The position numbers and the translations under genes are program-made. From Naegleria lovaniensis (Eukaryota; Heterolobosea; Eutetramitea; Acrasida; Naegleriidae), in NCBI RefSeq assembly GCF_003324165.1, contig NW_025407823.1, positions 1,019,214-1,083,213 on the forward strand: 64,000 nt of DNA, in the 5' to 3' direction. The notes beneath the pieces were generated by a model. The model saw nothing but the letters and a program-made list of their open reading frames with translations, was not told the DNA's origin and ran no database searches. Shown one piece after another: positions 45,842 to 55,852 of this stretch. How positions within the stretch are numbered: position 1 is the first letter of the stretch; each line of letters opens with the position of its first letter.

Positions 45842-46753
45842 TTATTGCTTTTCCAATGTTTCGAAGTCTTTCTCAGCCCTCCTCAATAATTCACGATCGC
45901 TCACACTTGTCACATTATTGCGTTGCCATCTTTCATAAAATTCGTGCATAATTCCAGAACAATATTTTGGTTTTTGTTTTGGACATCCAGCCAAGTGCAT
46001 GATATAAGTAGTGCCTTCTGAATAGTCTTTCAAATAGGCGTTCAATACTCTCTTATAGGTCACCCGAACATGTTCATCGAGTCCATATTTAATTTCCATG
46101 GCAAATGGAGTTTGTTCGGCATACCAATGCAACGAGTATGGTATATATTTCCATGAAGTTTGAACCTGTTTCAATACATTTCGTGACCATTCTGTATTTC
46201 TCATGAAGAAAATTCCACTATTAATACCTGCATTAATGTCATAGGAAATTATCAAATCAATTTCGTGATCTTTCTTTCTCCAATCTGCTTTTTTGGAAAT
46301 TTCAATGATATCTTCCAGAGTTAATTCATGTCTCATGATAATGGCATCAGAGTCAATCCAAATTATCCATTCGTAATTTTCAAGTTGTGCTTCAACCATT
46401 GGAATCTTATTCCAAGCAGGTTTGATCCAAATTGATTTTTTGTAAAATGGTTTTTGATAGACAATCATGTCATAGCCATGTTTGTAGGCATAAAATAATT
46501 TGTTAATTGTGGATATGGATCCAATATCATGATAGTCACTTGTATAGAAAGAAACAAGAGCAACATTTGACTTGATTGTTCCTTTCCGAAAAATTACAGG
46601 TGTATTATTAGATAATTCCAAAGTGTTCCGAAATCGTTTCAACGTTAAATACAATGTGCTGAATAGTATTGAGAAGAAAAAGAAAAGAATCAGCGTCATC
46701 AGGAAGCACCGAAAGTGTGACCATCGTTTGAAGGGTGTAACTTTGATAGACAT
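45842..46753 (-). CDS. GT34-family glycosyltransferase (GMA12/MNN10-like)
   Basis: 303 residues from the ATG at 46753 (MSIKVTPFKRW), which follows GCAAAAAA; the frame is open upstream to an ATG at 46789. It is a type II Golgi protein: a short cytosolic tail, one membrane span (FLMTLILFFFFSILFSTLYL), then the catalytic domain. The domain shows NYEWIIWIDSDAIIM with the metal-binding D-x-D, INSGIFFMRNTEWS and WYAEQTPFAME, all GMA12/MNN10 features. Such enzymes add alpha-linked galactose or mannose to glycoproteins in the Golgi. The donor specificity cannot be read from the sequence. Confidence 0.85.
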   Translation of the reverse strand: MSIKVTPFKRWSHFRCFLMTLILFFFFSILFSTLYLTLKRFRNTLELSNNTPVIFRKGTIKSNVALVSFYTSDYHDIGSISTINKLFYAYKHGYDMIVYQKPFYKKSIWIKPAWNKIPMVEAQLENYEWIIWIDSDAIIMRHELTLEDIIEISKKADWRKKDHEIDLIISYDINAGINSGIFFMRNTEWSRNVLKQVQTSWKYIPYSLHWYAEQTPFAMEIKYGLDEHVRVTYKRVLNAYLKDYSEGTTYIMHLAGCPKQKPKYCSGIMHEFYERWQRNNVTSVSDRELLRRAEKDFETLEKQ

Positions 46754-46861
46754 TTTTTTGCAAGTGTTGACAACGCAACCTTGTGACATGAGACTTTGAT
46801 TGTCCGTAACATTGTTATTTAATGCAACTTTGATTTCCAACTGGAAACCATTAAATGTTCA

Positions 46862-49609
46862 TTACAAATTAATTTTTAAAGAGCATCTTTGAATCATGGA
46901 TTCTGTAGGTTTGTCTTTGGGATGCTGTGACAAAAATTCTAACCACAATGCGTTTGCTTGTACATACTGTTCATCAAAGAACAATTGACACGCTTGATTG
47001 TATTTGGTCCATTTACCTTTTTCCTCTTGCTGAGCAACTTCATAGAGCCATTCATCACTTGAATTTGTGAACTTGGACCCAATTCATAGATGTGAACAGA
47101 TTCTGTGCTTGGCTTGTGGTTGCAGGTTCCATATGAGGAGATGAATAGGAATGATCGGTCTGTAATTCCTTGGTGTCAATATAACGCAACAGATAGGATG
47201 ATTCGAGAGAGTCAAACACCTTTTCAGTGACCACTGTGGACACTTCCAACCTCTTCGCAGTCTCAATGAGTTGATCCAAATTGAATCTTGCACTAGAAAT
47301 GACTGTAAAGTTCTTGCTCTCGTTCGAACCAACATTTCCACACAAACTGTCTTGGGTACAAACTGCCATGATGAATTTCACTTCATCCAATAAATATGGT
47401 TTCTTTTTGAGATGATGTGAGTTGGACCATTTCTTTTCCTTAATGGTTTGCAATTTCTCTTTCAATACAGTACAAATCAAAGCAGCCTTTTCTTGATGCT
47501 TTTGTTGACAAGTACTTGCGTTAAAAGCTATGGAAATGCAATCATTTTCAAAATTACCCAAATGACCTCCCAATGCTCTACTCTGACCATTCAAATGATC
47601 GAAACAATCTTTGAGAAGCTCGACGCATTCCGTTGGAGAAATTTCTCGCAATAAATTATCAAAGCCTTGAATATGTACCGACACAAGAGTAATCGTCTTT
47701 CTTTCCAAATACAAGGAGAACATATCCACTCCGTTATTGTACTTTTTCTTGTGTGAATGGTGATGATTTTGATGACTCTTCCTTGAATTAGCCGATGAGA
47801 GGTGTGAGAGATTTCTTTCAGTTCCATTCATTAGTGAACGACCACTTTCGTGCATGAATGAGCTCTTGCTTCCATGTCGATCTGAAGATGCTGAATCATC
47901 TCCTCCTTCAGTATGATTCCTGTTCATATCTTGATTACCATTATTATTATTATTATTATTATCCAATTGTTGCAGCAAGTGAGCAGGTATGAAAGCTCGA
48001 TAAAGCTTAATGCGGGCAATCATGTTCAAGAAATGTTTTTGCAATAATTTCACTTCACTGAATTTGCTTTCAGAAATGTTTAAATGATCCAAATCCATAT
48101 GTGCTACACTTTCAAAATACTCAATTAATTGATGAAAAGGCTTTGTCATCTTTACAGAAATGAGAGCTGCAACACTGAATCCAAGGACGGTGAGTAGAAC
48201 CACTCCAACTAAAGCAACCATTGCACCAATGACGAATGAGCCAATGTAATTCCATTTAGGTACAGATAATACCATTAACCAATCAATGGAAGTGTTTGTG
48301 CAGAGTCGATAAACTGAAATGGTTTCTCCAGAGAATGAGTACGAGTCCCCTGTATTGCAAGGAATTTGTTTGATATTGGTTCCTAAAACAGAATAAAGGT
48401 TGGAGGCCACTTGAGCTGCAACAGGATCATTGTCAATCTTTTGATATGTCTGACGAATCAGAGACCCATCAGGGTTGAATTTTGCAACTTTGGCCTCTGG
48501 ATTGTCATCTATTTTAATGACAAAGGAAACGTGGTTATTGACATTAGGACGACCCTAAACATTTCGAGTACTTACTGCCAATAATGTATAATGTCTCTGT
48601 TTCAATAATCATACTTTTAGAACCTGCAATACGTTTAGTAACTGCAGCCAAATAATTTGAAAAACTCTCAGAAGACATGTCTGTTCCTAAATAATATTTG
48701 AATTTGTTTCCCTTAGAATCTGGAGAGGGCAAGGCAATAGAATTGACCATCGTAATGAAAGTATACTGAGGTGTGGTTGCATCAATAAAACTCAAAGTAA
48801 TTGAAGGTTTTCCGGGATGAGTATTTCCCTGATTGATTAAAATGGTTAAATCAAAGAAGCCCAATTCAAAGTTGGGAGTTGAATTTCTTTTGCAGTAATC
48901 CAAAGTGTAAAAATCTTGGCAATAATACATTTTCTGATCGACTGTAGTAATGTTGAATAGAGTTGGCTTGCCTCCCCAGTCCATGTAACCATATTGTCTT
49001 GATGTGCAGTGATCGAGAGATTGATAGGTTGTAAATGAGAGAAGTATGCAGTGTTCCAAATATGGGAACGAATACATAATGTCATTAACCATCTTGTTAT
49101 ACTATTCAACGTTAATACAACACCTACCTTCCCATATTATCACCAATATGCACAGTCACGACCAATCCTTTATGAAACTGCCAAACAGTTTTAATGTACG
49201 GAAACATAATCTTTTCAATATAATCATAGTTTGACAAGTCAGCAGTGACCATTAATTGATGTTTCATGGTCTCGGAAATCATCTCCACTTCTCTCAATGC
49301 TTGCTTGGTGTAGGAAATGATTCCTTCAAATTCCAACTCTCTAGTTTTGTCACTATATTCGAACACTGATGGAAGCAAACTTCCTAACCAAATTCCTGAT
49401 AAACCAATGATACTGATAAACAAGATGGATGAAACTATGGTAATTAACCAAAATTTGATGGACCCAAAGAATTGAATCTTGTCTGGCGAATCCATTTCTG
49501 TTGAGGCAAGATCGCTCGTGTCATTGTCATTCTCTTCTTTTCCTCTTTTATTGCCAGTGACAGGGACTATCTTGCTAGAGTCGTGAGGATTGGATGATAG
49601 GATTGTCAT
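46862..49609 (-). CDS. dCACHE-type receptor with degenerate class III cyclase domain, frame breaks at C-terminus
   Basis: Exons 49609-49128, 48997-48576 and 48508-46862; 850 residues if two single bases are restored. Membrane span 1 (FWLITIVSSILFISIIGLSG), an extracellular double-CACHE-like sensor, span 2 (GAMVALVGVVLLTVLGFSV), a HAMP-like linker with an Asn tract, then a cyclase-like domain. That domain has lost key residues: the first metal site reads VSVHIQGF (no Asp) and the second reads LGNFENDCIS. A regulatory pseudocyclase is therefore inferred. The frame runs out at 47055; restoring bases near 47094 and 47067 gives YELGPSSQIQ and a helical tail (DEWLYEVAQQEEKGKW, QANALWLEFLSQHP) ending at 46862, like the TPR-type tails of related cyclases. 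The splice sites avoid 26-35-nt introns. Confidence 0.7.
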
Positions 49610-49883
49610 GACGATGAAATCTTTTTTTTGTGGTTGAGAGACATATTGGATTTGCCTGTCAGGGTATTTGTTTTAATGGAGATACAACGGCAGTGCTGGA
49701 ATTCTTAACATGGGTGATGTTTTTTAAGAGAGATGTATGTCTAAAAATGTACATTAACAGTGTTGCATCTTCTTCATCATCAGTTGACGCTTTGTTTGAT
49801 TGTCTCTGACAAACTCTTCACTTTACTCCTTTCAATGTCTCTTTGATTTGCTTAGGCGCATTTCAAAGAACGCAATCAAAAAA

Positions 49884-50612
49884 ATGCGAACAGACTTACA
49901 GGCATCATCAAGTCAAAAACCAACATTCGAAGAATATGTAAACGTTACCGAAGAGGAAACAGAAAAATTTAAATTGCCTCTTGCAACATGTTTACAAAAT
50001 CATGGCTTTTTCAAAACATTTTACATTCTCGATCAGTACTTTGAAAATTACTCTGATGATCCGAGTACACTTTACAATATGTTTTATTCGCATTCGAAAT
50101 GTTTATATTCACTCGTCAAGGATAAAGTTATGGACGAGCATAGTAGTGATCATCATTTAACAACAAATACATCACCACCCCAAGACCAAATCAACTTGGA
50201 AAGAATTGAACAATTCCTTCAGTTCATGTATAGAGCTGATGTTGAATGCGAGAGCACGCGCGAAACTTTGGAAAGATTGAGAATTGAACAGAATATTGAC
50301 CCTTTTGAATCGGATGACGAAATGATTGAATTTGTTTTTGAGCATGGACCGTATTTTGATAGGGAGCGAAACAAATTCAAGCAAGTATTATTGGATACGA
50401 TTCAATACTATACTGTTACGAATAGATCAAAGAATTATCGATTTGATTTTGAGATCCTGTTGGGATTTTACAGGTTATTGTTTGAGAGACATAACTATTT
50501 TGCTCCACCGCGATCAGATCCATGTAAGGCAGTTCAAGATTCGATGGGGGAAACTGACTTGTACACTGAATTGATGGAAGAATGTGGATTGACTGTGCCA
50601 CAGCAGCAGTAA
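49884..50612 (+). CDS. Hypothetical protein
   Basis: 242 residues in one exon from the ATG at 49884, which follows AATCAAAAAA. The sequence is charged and largely helical (FEEYVNVTEEETEKFKLPL, LATCLQNHGFFKTFYILDQY, FEILLGFYRLLFERHNYF) with an Asp/Glu-rich middle. The start FEEYVN and the alternating helices are faintly reminiscent of small helical regulatory domains, but I do not recognise a family. It is divergent from the pseudocyclase gene (274-bp gap). Confidence 0.55.
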   Translation: MRTDLQASSSQKPTFEEYVNVTEEETEKFKLPLATCLQNHGFFKTFYILDQYFENYSDDPSTLYNMFYSHSKCLYSLVKDKVMDEHSSDHHLTTNTSPPQDQINLERIEQFLQFMYRADVECESTRETLERLRIEQNIDPFESDDEMIEFVFEHGPYFDRERNKFKQVLLDTIQYYTVTNRSKNYRFDFEILLGFYRLLFERHNYFAPPRSDPCKAVQDSMGETDLYTELMEECGLTVPQQQ

Positions 50613-51176
50613 AAGAATGGAAATAATTTTAAGGACAAAATGGCAACAAATTTATATAATAGTCTACATTTTGTATCACTGGCGCACAGCGTTCCAGAAT
50701 TGAAACAACATTTGCTGACATGGGAAATTTATCTTTGTTGAATATGCGGATTTTGAATAGAGTAGGACTTCAAAAGACCTCTAAAGAGGCCATAAAGAAG
50801 ACTTTATGCTGAAGATGAAGGAAATGTCAATGAGGAAGGCAGCCACGAACACCAAAAAACTTCACCAAAGCTCGCAAGGTTGAGAAAAGAGAAAACATAC
50901 TATCAACTGTCACTGCAGCTCCACTATAGCCATTATGTTTGCAATAGCCTGAACCTTTTGTGGCTTCGCCTATCTTGACACTGTGTAAACTGTTCGGGTC
51001 CAGATATACTTCATCCACGATCGTGGAATCTTCAAAAGTTCAGAATGTTTTAGCCCAAATTTCAATATGATATTTGCTGCTTTTGTAAAATTATTGACAT
51101 TCTCTAAAATTGTTGATAATGAATACTGGCCGACAACGAAACATGAGGTCGAAAGGTATAAGTGCAAGAGCTTGTT
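50613..51176. other. Spacer with short ORF fragments
   Basis: 564 bp between the hypothetical gene (+) and the truncated cyclase (-). Several ORFs of 33-65 codons occur on both strands, in shifting frames, and none has a recognisable domain. A short near-perfect inverted repeat (GACCTCTAAAGAGGCC) lies at about 50776-50791. It may hold decayed coding sequence. Confidence 0.4.
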
Positions 51177-52661
51177 TCACTTTTCTGTCATGTTCAGAGA
51201 AATTTCTCCCACATCTTGCTGTGAAATCAAACCCTCCGATCTATGCAACAGGTCAGACACAAATTTCATATCGGAAAACAAACCTTCTTCCAGGCCCATC
51301 TTTTCTCTGCTTGCAATTGGTCGAGCTTTTGGTAAATTCCACACCAGTAACTCTTGCAACAAGTCCCCCACCAATTGATTCATCTGTTTAACATCTTTTA
51401 GATGCATCACGTCACGAATCATCGCCAATTGGTCATGAATTAGCCTCTTCCTTTCCGTTGCACACTCCCACATCGTTTCAATGGTGTAGATATCTATTGA
51501 TGTTACTTTTCCTTTCAAACGAACTGTATCCACAAAGAAACACATGATACTGTCTTTCACTCTCTTAAATGTTTCCTCTCCAATCAATATTGGCAATTCG
51601 TAATGCTTGCCCAGCGTCTCCAGTCGACTAGCCGTGTTAACGCAATCACCAATTGCTGTATAGTTGAAACGTTCCACCCAACCTATATTTCCAATCATAG
51701 CTTCTCCAGTATTGATGCCAATACGAATGTCAATGAGAGGCCAATTCATCATCAGTGATTTTTCTTTGAATTTTTCAATTTCGAACAAAGCTGTAAGTGC
51801 TGCATCACAGGCACACTTTGCATGACAGTTCAGAACTCGGTGCGGAATCGAAAATAAACTCATGGTTCCATCTCCAATGAACTTATCAATGACTCCACCA
51901 TGATTTTCCACCGCTTGTGAAACAATGGAAAAATACGTGGACAGAACCTCAATCAAAACGGAAATGGAAGTGGTTTCAGAAATGGTTGTGAAATTTGCAA
52001 TATCTGTAAACATGACACTTGTGTGTATATTAACCATTCCCAAGTGAGCAAATTGACCTGTCCTTACAATATCACAAACAAGATCCCTAGGAATGTAGTG
52101 CATGAATGTGGTTAGACCTCTCTTGATGGCTTCCGTCGATTTCTGCAGCAGTGACAATTCATAAATGATGTTCAACAATTTGCTCGAAGTCACATTTCTA
52201 ATTTCCATCTTTGACAACTTGATATTGTTATTGACGACCTTATAGATGGATCTGGCCACCAATTGTGTTAACACAATCATGCAAACGGTTCCGAGAACGA
52301 TCAAGACAATACTGATAGTGAGTAACGCTGGACTACCAGAAAATATTGTATAAATGTATCCATTTTCAGCAGTAGAGACAACTAGAACCCAATCCAAACC
52401 GTTGTCTCGTATGGACCACACACTTATTCTCCTATCGTCGTGATAAAATACCGATTCTGTAATGCTCAAGTGTTTGTCCAAACGTTGGTTACTGGCACCA
52501 GAGGCCAACTGAGATGATGATGTGTGCAAAATGGTACGTTCGGTGAGTGCTGTTGCGAGTCGTTTGTATCGTTCGTTGGTATGAGCAAGATGCAATCGAG
52601 AACCATTCGATACGGTTGGCGCCGAAAAGGAAGTGGACACTAACAGGCCATTTCGTTCCAT
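51177..52661 (-). CDS. Class III adenylyl/guanylyl cyclase, 5'-truncated at a repeat boundary
   Basis: 494 residues in one exon. Only the end of a sensor ectodomain remains (WSIRDNGLDWVLVVSTAENG), followed by a membrane span (LLTISIVLIVLGTVCMIVLT), a HAMP-like helix and an intact cyclase domain. Catalytic residues: MFTDIANFT (first metal Asp), DKFIGDGTM (Lys and second metal Asp), YTAIGDCVNTASRLE (Asn and Arg of the transition state). A helical tail follows. Related receptors in this window have about 250 more residues and a first membrane span. Here the coding sequence stops exactly where repeat A begins (ATG at 52661-52659; repeat from 52662). The ORF itself is unbroken, so it could be a functional truncated form or a decaying copy. 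Confidence 0.8.
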   Translation of the reverse strand: MERNGLLVSTSFSAPTVSNGSRLHLAHTNERYKRLATALTERTILHTSSSQLASGASNQRLDKHLSITESVFYHDDRRISVWSIRDNGLDWVLVVSTAENGYIYTIFSGSPALLTISIVLIVLGTVCMIVLTQLVARSIYKVVNNNIKLSKMEIRNVTSSKLLNIIYELSLLQKSTEAIKRGLTTFMHYIPRDLVCDIVRTGQFAHLGMVNIHTSVMFTDIANFTTISETTSISVLIEVLSTYFSIVSQAVENHGGVIDKFIGDGTMSLFSIPHRVLNCHAKCACDAALTALFEIEKFKEKSLMMNWPLIDIRIGINTGEAMIGNIGWVERFNYTAIGDCVNTASRLETLGKHYELPILIGEETFKRVKDSIMCFFVDTVRLKGKVTSIDIYTIETMWECATERKRLIHDQLAMIRDVMHLKDVKQMNQLVGDLLQELLVWNLPKARPIASREKMGLEEGLFSDMKFVSDLLHRSEGLISQQDVGEISLNMTEK

Positions 52662-53046
52662 GGGTTTGGCTCCACCTACTCTTTTTTTTGAGCCATTTTA
52701 ACGACTTTACTATCAAAAAAAAATTTTGATTTCAATAAGTCCTGTCCACGGTCCGAAGTTAACTGGTGAGGACGAGATATACTCAAATCCTAGGCTAATT
52801 TTCATTTGCTTTCTAATGGTGTTGAAATTTCTAAGAGATGTGAAGTGGTTGTTGAGTTATTTCACTCTGAATTTTGAAGGTAAATTGGCCCAAAAAAAAA
52901 TTTAATGTTGTAAATGAAGAGGGGATGATTATTTATTATCGGACTGGTATTTCAAACTGTAAAACCAGAGAGAAGCAATGAAATTGGAACACAAGGTTTT
53001 TGAGGACTTGTAATTTTTTGTAAAAATATTTTGGACTCAAAAATTC

Positions 53047-53545
53047 CAAGTTCAAAATGATAGAGAGGTCCAGCGAAAATATGAAATATAGCTCTTTTTC
53101 AATAAATACTGATCAGCTGTATCTCAAATTGATATATGAAGTGTTACTCACCATGTAGAACACTAATATTATGGTTGTGTGCTGATGACTGACTCCTGAC
53201 GCGGAAATATGGTACTCCTAACCTCAGAGTGTGTCCGTGAGGGTGATGTTGCTTGACATGATATTCTCCTGATAATTAAACGAAGAGTGTAGTGTGTATG
53301 AGAGCTTTGTAGAGTGTTTGTATTGTTTGTGACATGAACAACGACGTACCTGTTGAATGAATCAGCTCCAGTGTTGGAGAGTCGGTTTTTCGCTGGAGGT
53401 GGAATATTTTTAAAAAATTTCAAAGTTCAAAATGATAGAAAAGTCAAGCCAAAACTTGAAGTGAGGCTCTATTTCGATAAATACTGATTGATATCATCTC
53501 TAATTTGAATATATTGTGTAACTTACTGGGTGAAATATTGTTATT
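53047..53545. repeat. Internal degenerate duplication within repeat A
   Basis: Two segments about 360 bp apart (53047-53164 and 53406-53545) share a pattern: TTCAAAATGATAGA, then GTC-AGC-AAAA, then AATAAATACTGAT and TCT-AATT-ATAT. The same pair occurs in copy 2 at about 56228-56350 and 56598-56740. It indicates that the A unit itself grew by an older duplication. Confidence 0.6.
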
Positions 53546-54120
53546 AGATTTAAATTGAAGAAACAGAAACTGACTTGTGAGGAAGTGCACGTTTCTCTCC
53601 AGAGGCTTTTTTCATGATGATCTTTGATTTCTAGGTTACATACTATATATCAACAATTAGGTATTGATGTTATCTAGATGTACGTTTTGAAAATTTTAAT
53701 ATTTGTGAAGTAGTTGTTGAGATATTAAGGATCAAAATGAGCTTTCCCGGTCAGATCACGTCAAATGTCCCTCTTGACCAAAATATCTAAAATAACGATT
53801 CCATTTCTTGGACAGATATTTGGGTTTGGATTCCTCTCAGTAGGATTTTTAAAAAGATTCAATATAACAATATATAATTTGTTTTTAATATCAATTAGTC
53901 CCACGCAGAGAGGAAGGAGGTATTAAGCGAAAGATTTCTTGTTGTTATAGTGGATATCGAGATGACCCCTATTTTTGTACTAAAAAATCAGGTCCTGTGG
54001 TGATTGACCATCCTCAAAAATTTTCGTTTAATGATCAAAACTTGAATATTTCCATCAATTAAGATATAAGGAAGTAAGGCGCTGCTGTTTCGTTCGAGCT
54101 GAATGTGAAAATAAGCAAAT

Positions 54121-54225
54121 ATTTTGTGCGTCCAAGTTGGTGATATGTAACTCTTGAAGTTGGTCATGATTCAAATATGGATGAGCAAAAGTCGGTATTC
54201 CCTCGAAATTGGATACCGTTAACGT
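54121..54225. repeat. Motif M, copy 1
   Basis: A roughly 100-bp motif: TTTTGTGCGTCCAAGT, GGTGAT, AACTCTTG-AGTT, then ATGGA-GAGCAAAA, ATTCCCTC and GGATACCGTTAA. Lies in the right part of repeat A copy 1. Confidence 0.7.
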
Positions 54226-54901
54226 TGATTGAAGAGTCGTTTCGTGATATGTTGGTCTTGAACAGCTTCCATGATGGATCTCCAAAGTAATTGTTGCTGT
54301 GAACCACACTTTTGATGATTATACACCCTCAATAAAATCAGCCATAATTCATTGATGCTGTTTTCATCATGGATGGAATATTGAATTATCGTTGTTGAGT
54401 CCTATCCCGAAACATTGTTATGGAATCTTAATGCGAGTGAGTCTTTTTGATGACTGAATCATTGAAATTGAGTTGAGTTTCTATTGTAGTTGTGAGTGAT
54501 GAAAGTTGCTACTGTTCTACATTATCATCATAAAATGTATACCAGACACAAATGAACATTGAATTCATTTAAGACGATAGAGGGAGGTGTGTTCTTGTTT
54601 TTCTGTGTTTAGCTTCATTCAATGAAAAGGGTTGTATTGATCATGATGAGATTGGATCTAAACAATGCTTTGAATTCGACAACGCTTCATCAAGGGTGGT
54701 GATTTATTCACTAAATGTCATGAGTACAAACCAGGAATTGAACAGAATCACCTCTGGTTCATACCTGATTGAAATTTGAACAGTTCCTTTTTCATGTATT
54801 GATTATTGAGTGACTCCGATTGTTTGGTAGTTGTTGTTATTGTTGAACATTGAGTGCCCTCATCTTAATAGTGGTATGAATAGCCGGTGAACATGTCCTG
54901 T

Positions 54902-54999
54902 AATTTTGCGCGTCCAAGTAGTTGATGTTAACTCTTGGAGTTTGTTACGATTTTTAAATGGACGAGCAAAAATTCGTTAATACATTCCCTCCAAAACGA
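54902..54999. repeat. Motif M, copy 2
   Basis: Same motif (GCGTCCAAGT, TTAACTCTTGGAGTTTGTTA-like, TTTTTAAATGGACGAGCAAA, CATTCCCTCCAAAACG). It marks the right end of repeat A copy 1; sequence similarity to copy 3 of A ends within it. Confidence 0.7.
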
Positions 55000-55852
55000 T
55001 TACGGATGAACCATTCACAAACAACAGCAGGAATGGTTCAGTGTTATACTGTTCAGCAAGTAAGTGATGGAATCATGATCGATACAATTTCACAATTTGA
55101 ACTTGTATTCGTCCTGGTCTGCAACTATTTTGGATCTTTCATCGAATGAATTCAATGTTTAATGATACATTCATCAGTATGTCATGAGATTCTAACTATG
55201 ATAGATGTACTTGATCACTGAGTGTTTATTGTTGTGTCATCTGTATCGAGTTGGTGGAGCGCTCTCATCTGTTGTATGATTCATTGCAAGAAGTTACCTT
55301 GTTGTATTTTGCATTTGTTTGCTGTGATTTATTGTTGGAAACAAATGTTCAATATGATGATTTTCATGATTTGTGCATGTACTACATGGATGGTGTGCAA
55401 GGTGTGTTCATGTTTGTGGTCGTCATCTCATTTATTGAATTTCGTTCAGCAAGTGATCATGTTTATAGTTGATGGATTGTATCCTTTTGAATAAATCATG
55501 ATGAACTACATTGATAGCGATCATCTTTATGTGTGTTTCAAGTGTGTTGTTTGATTCATTTGACTAATCTCTACAGACTGTACTGACCATAACATTTGGC
55601 GGATGAAACATAAGATGAAAATGTGTGTGGTAGATTTCATGTTTTCCAAATTCTGATATTCATTGGAGTACATGTTGACCATGATGATGTCATGATATGG
55701 GATTGATTTCGGGGATCCATCTTTTATGTTCATTGTGAAGTATGCAATAAAATGTTAAATAGTTGATGGAGTTGTGCACCACAGAGATGACATGAATTTT
55801 GATTATTCTGTCATCATCATGAAGTAATCATGGTATATTATATGTTACATCT
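54975..55852. other. Gene-free spacer between repeats A1 and A2
   Basis: About 880 bp rich in TGTTG/TCATGA words, with short ORFs on both strands and no recognisable product. Sequence style resembles repeat B, but I did not find a clear long match. Confidence 0.4.

Larger units (their letters stand above)
52662..54974. repeat. Repeat A, copy 1 (left + middle + right parts)
   Basis: The longest copy, about 2.3 kb, beginning with GGGTTTGGCTCCACCTACTC. The left part (to 52848) is shared with both other copies, the middle part (52849-53820) with copy 2, and the right part (53821-54974) with copy 3. The copies are nearly identical over the left part and mildly diverged elsewhere. No transposase or reverse transcriptase ORF is seen. 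It abuts the truncated cyclase gene. Confidence 0.85.

Noticed and set aside
49093-49127. 35-nt intron in the pseudocyclase gene
   Set aside because: It gives the wrong phase; an acceptor at 48998 gives a 130-nt intron in the right phase, leading to QYGYMDWGG.
53169-53423. 84-codon minus-strand ORF repeated at 56361-56615 in two copies of repeat A
   Set aside because: It lacks an ATG (begins at TTG) and the two copies differ mainly by amino-acid replacements, so there is no sign of coding selection.
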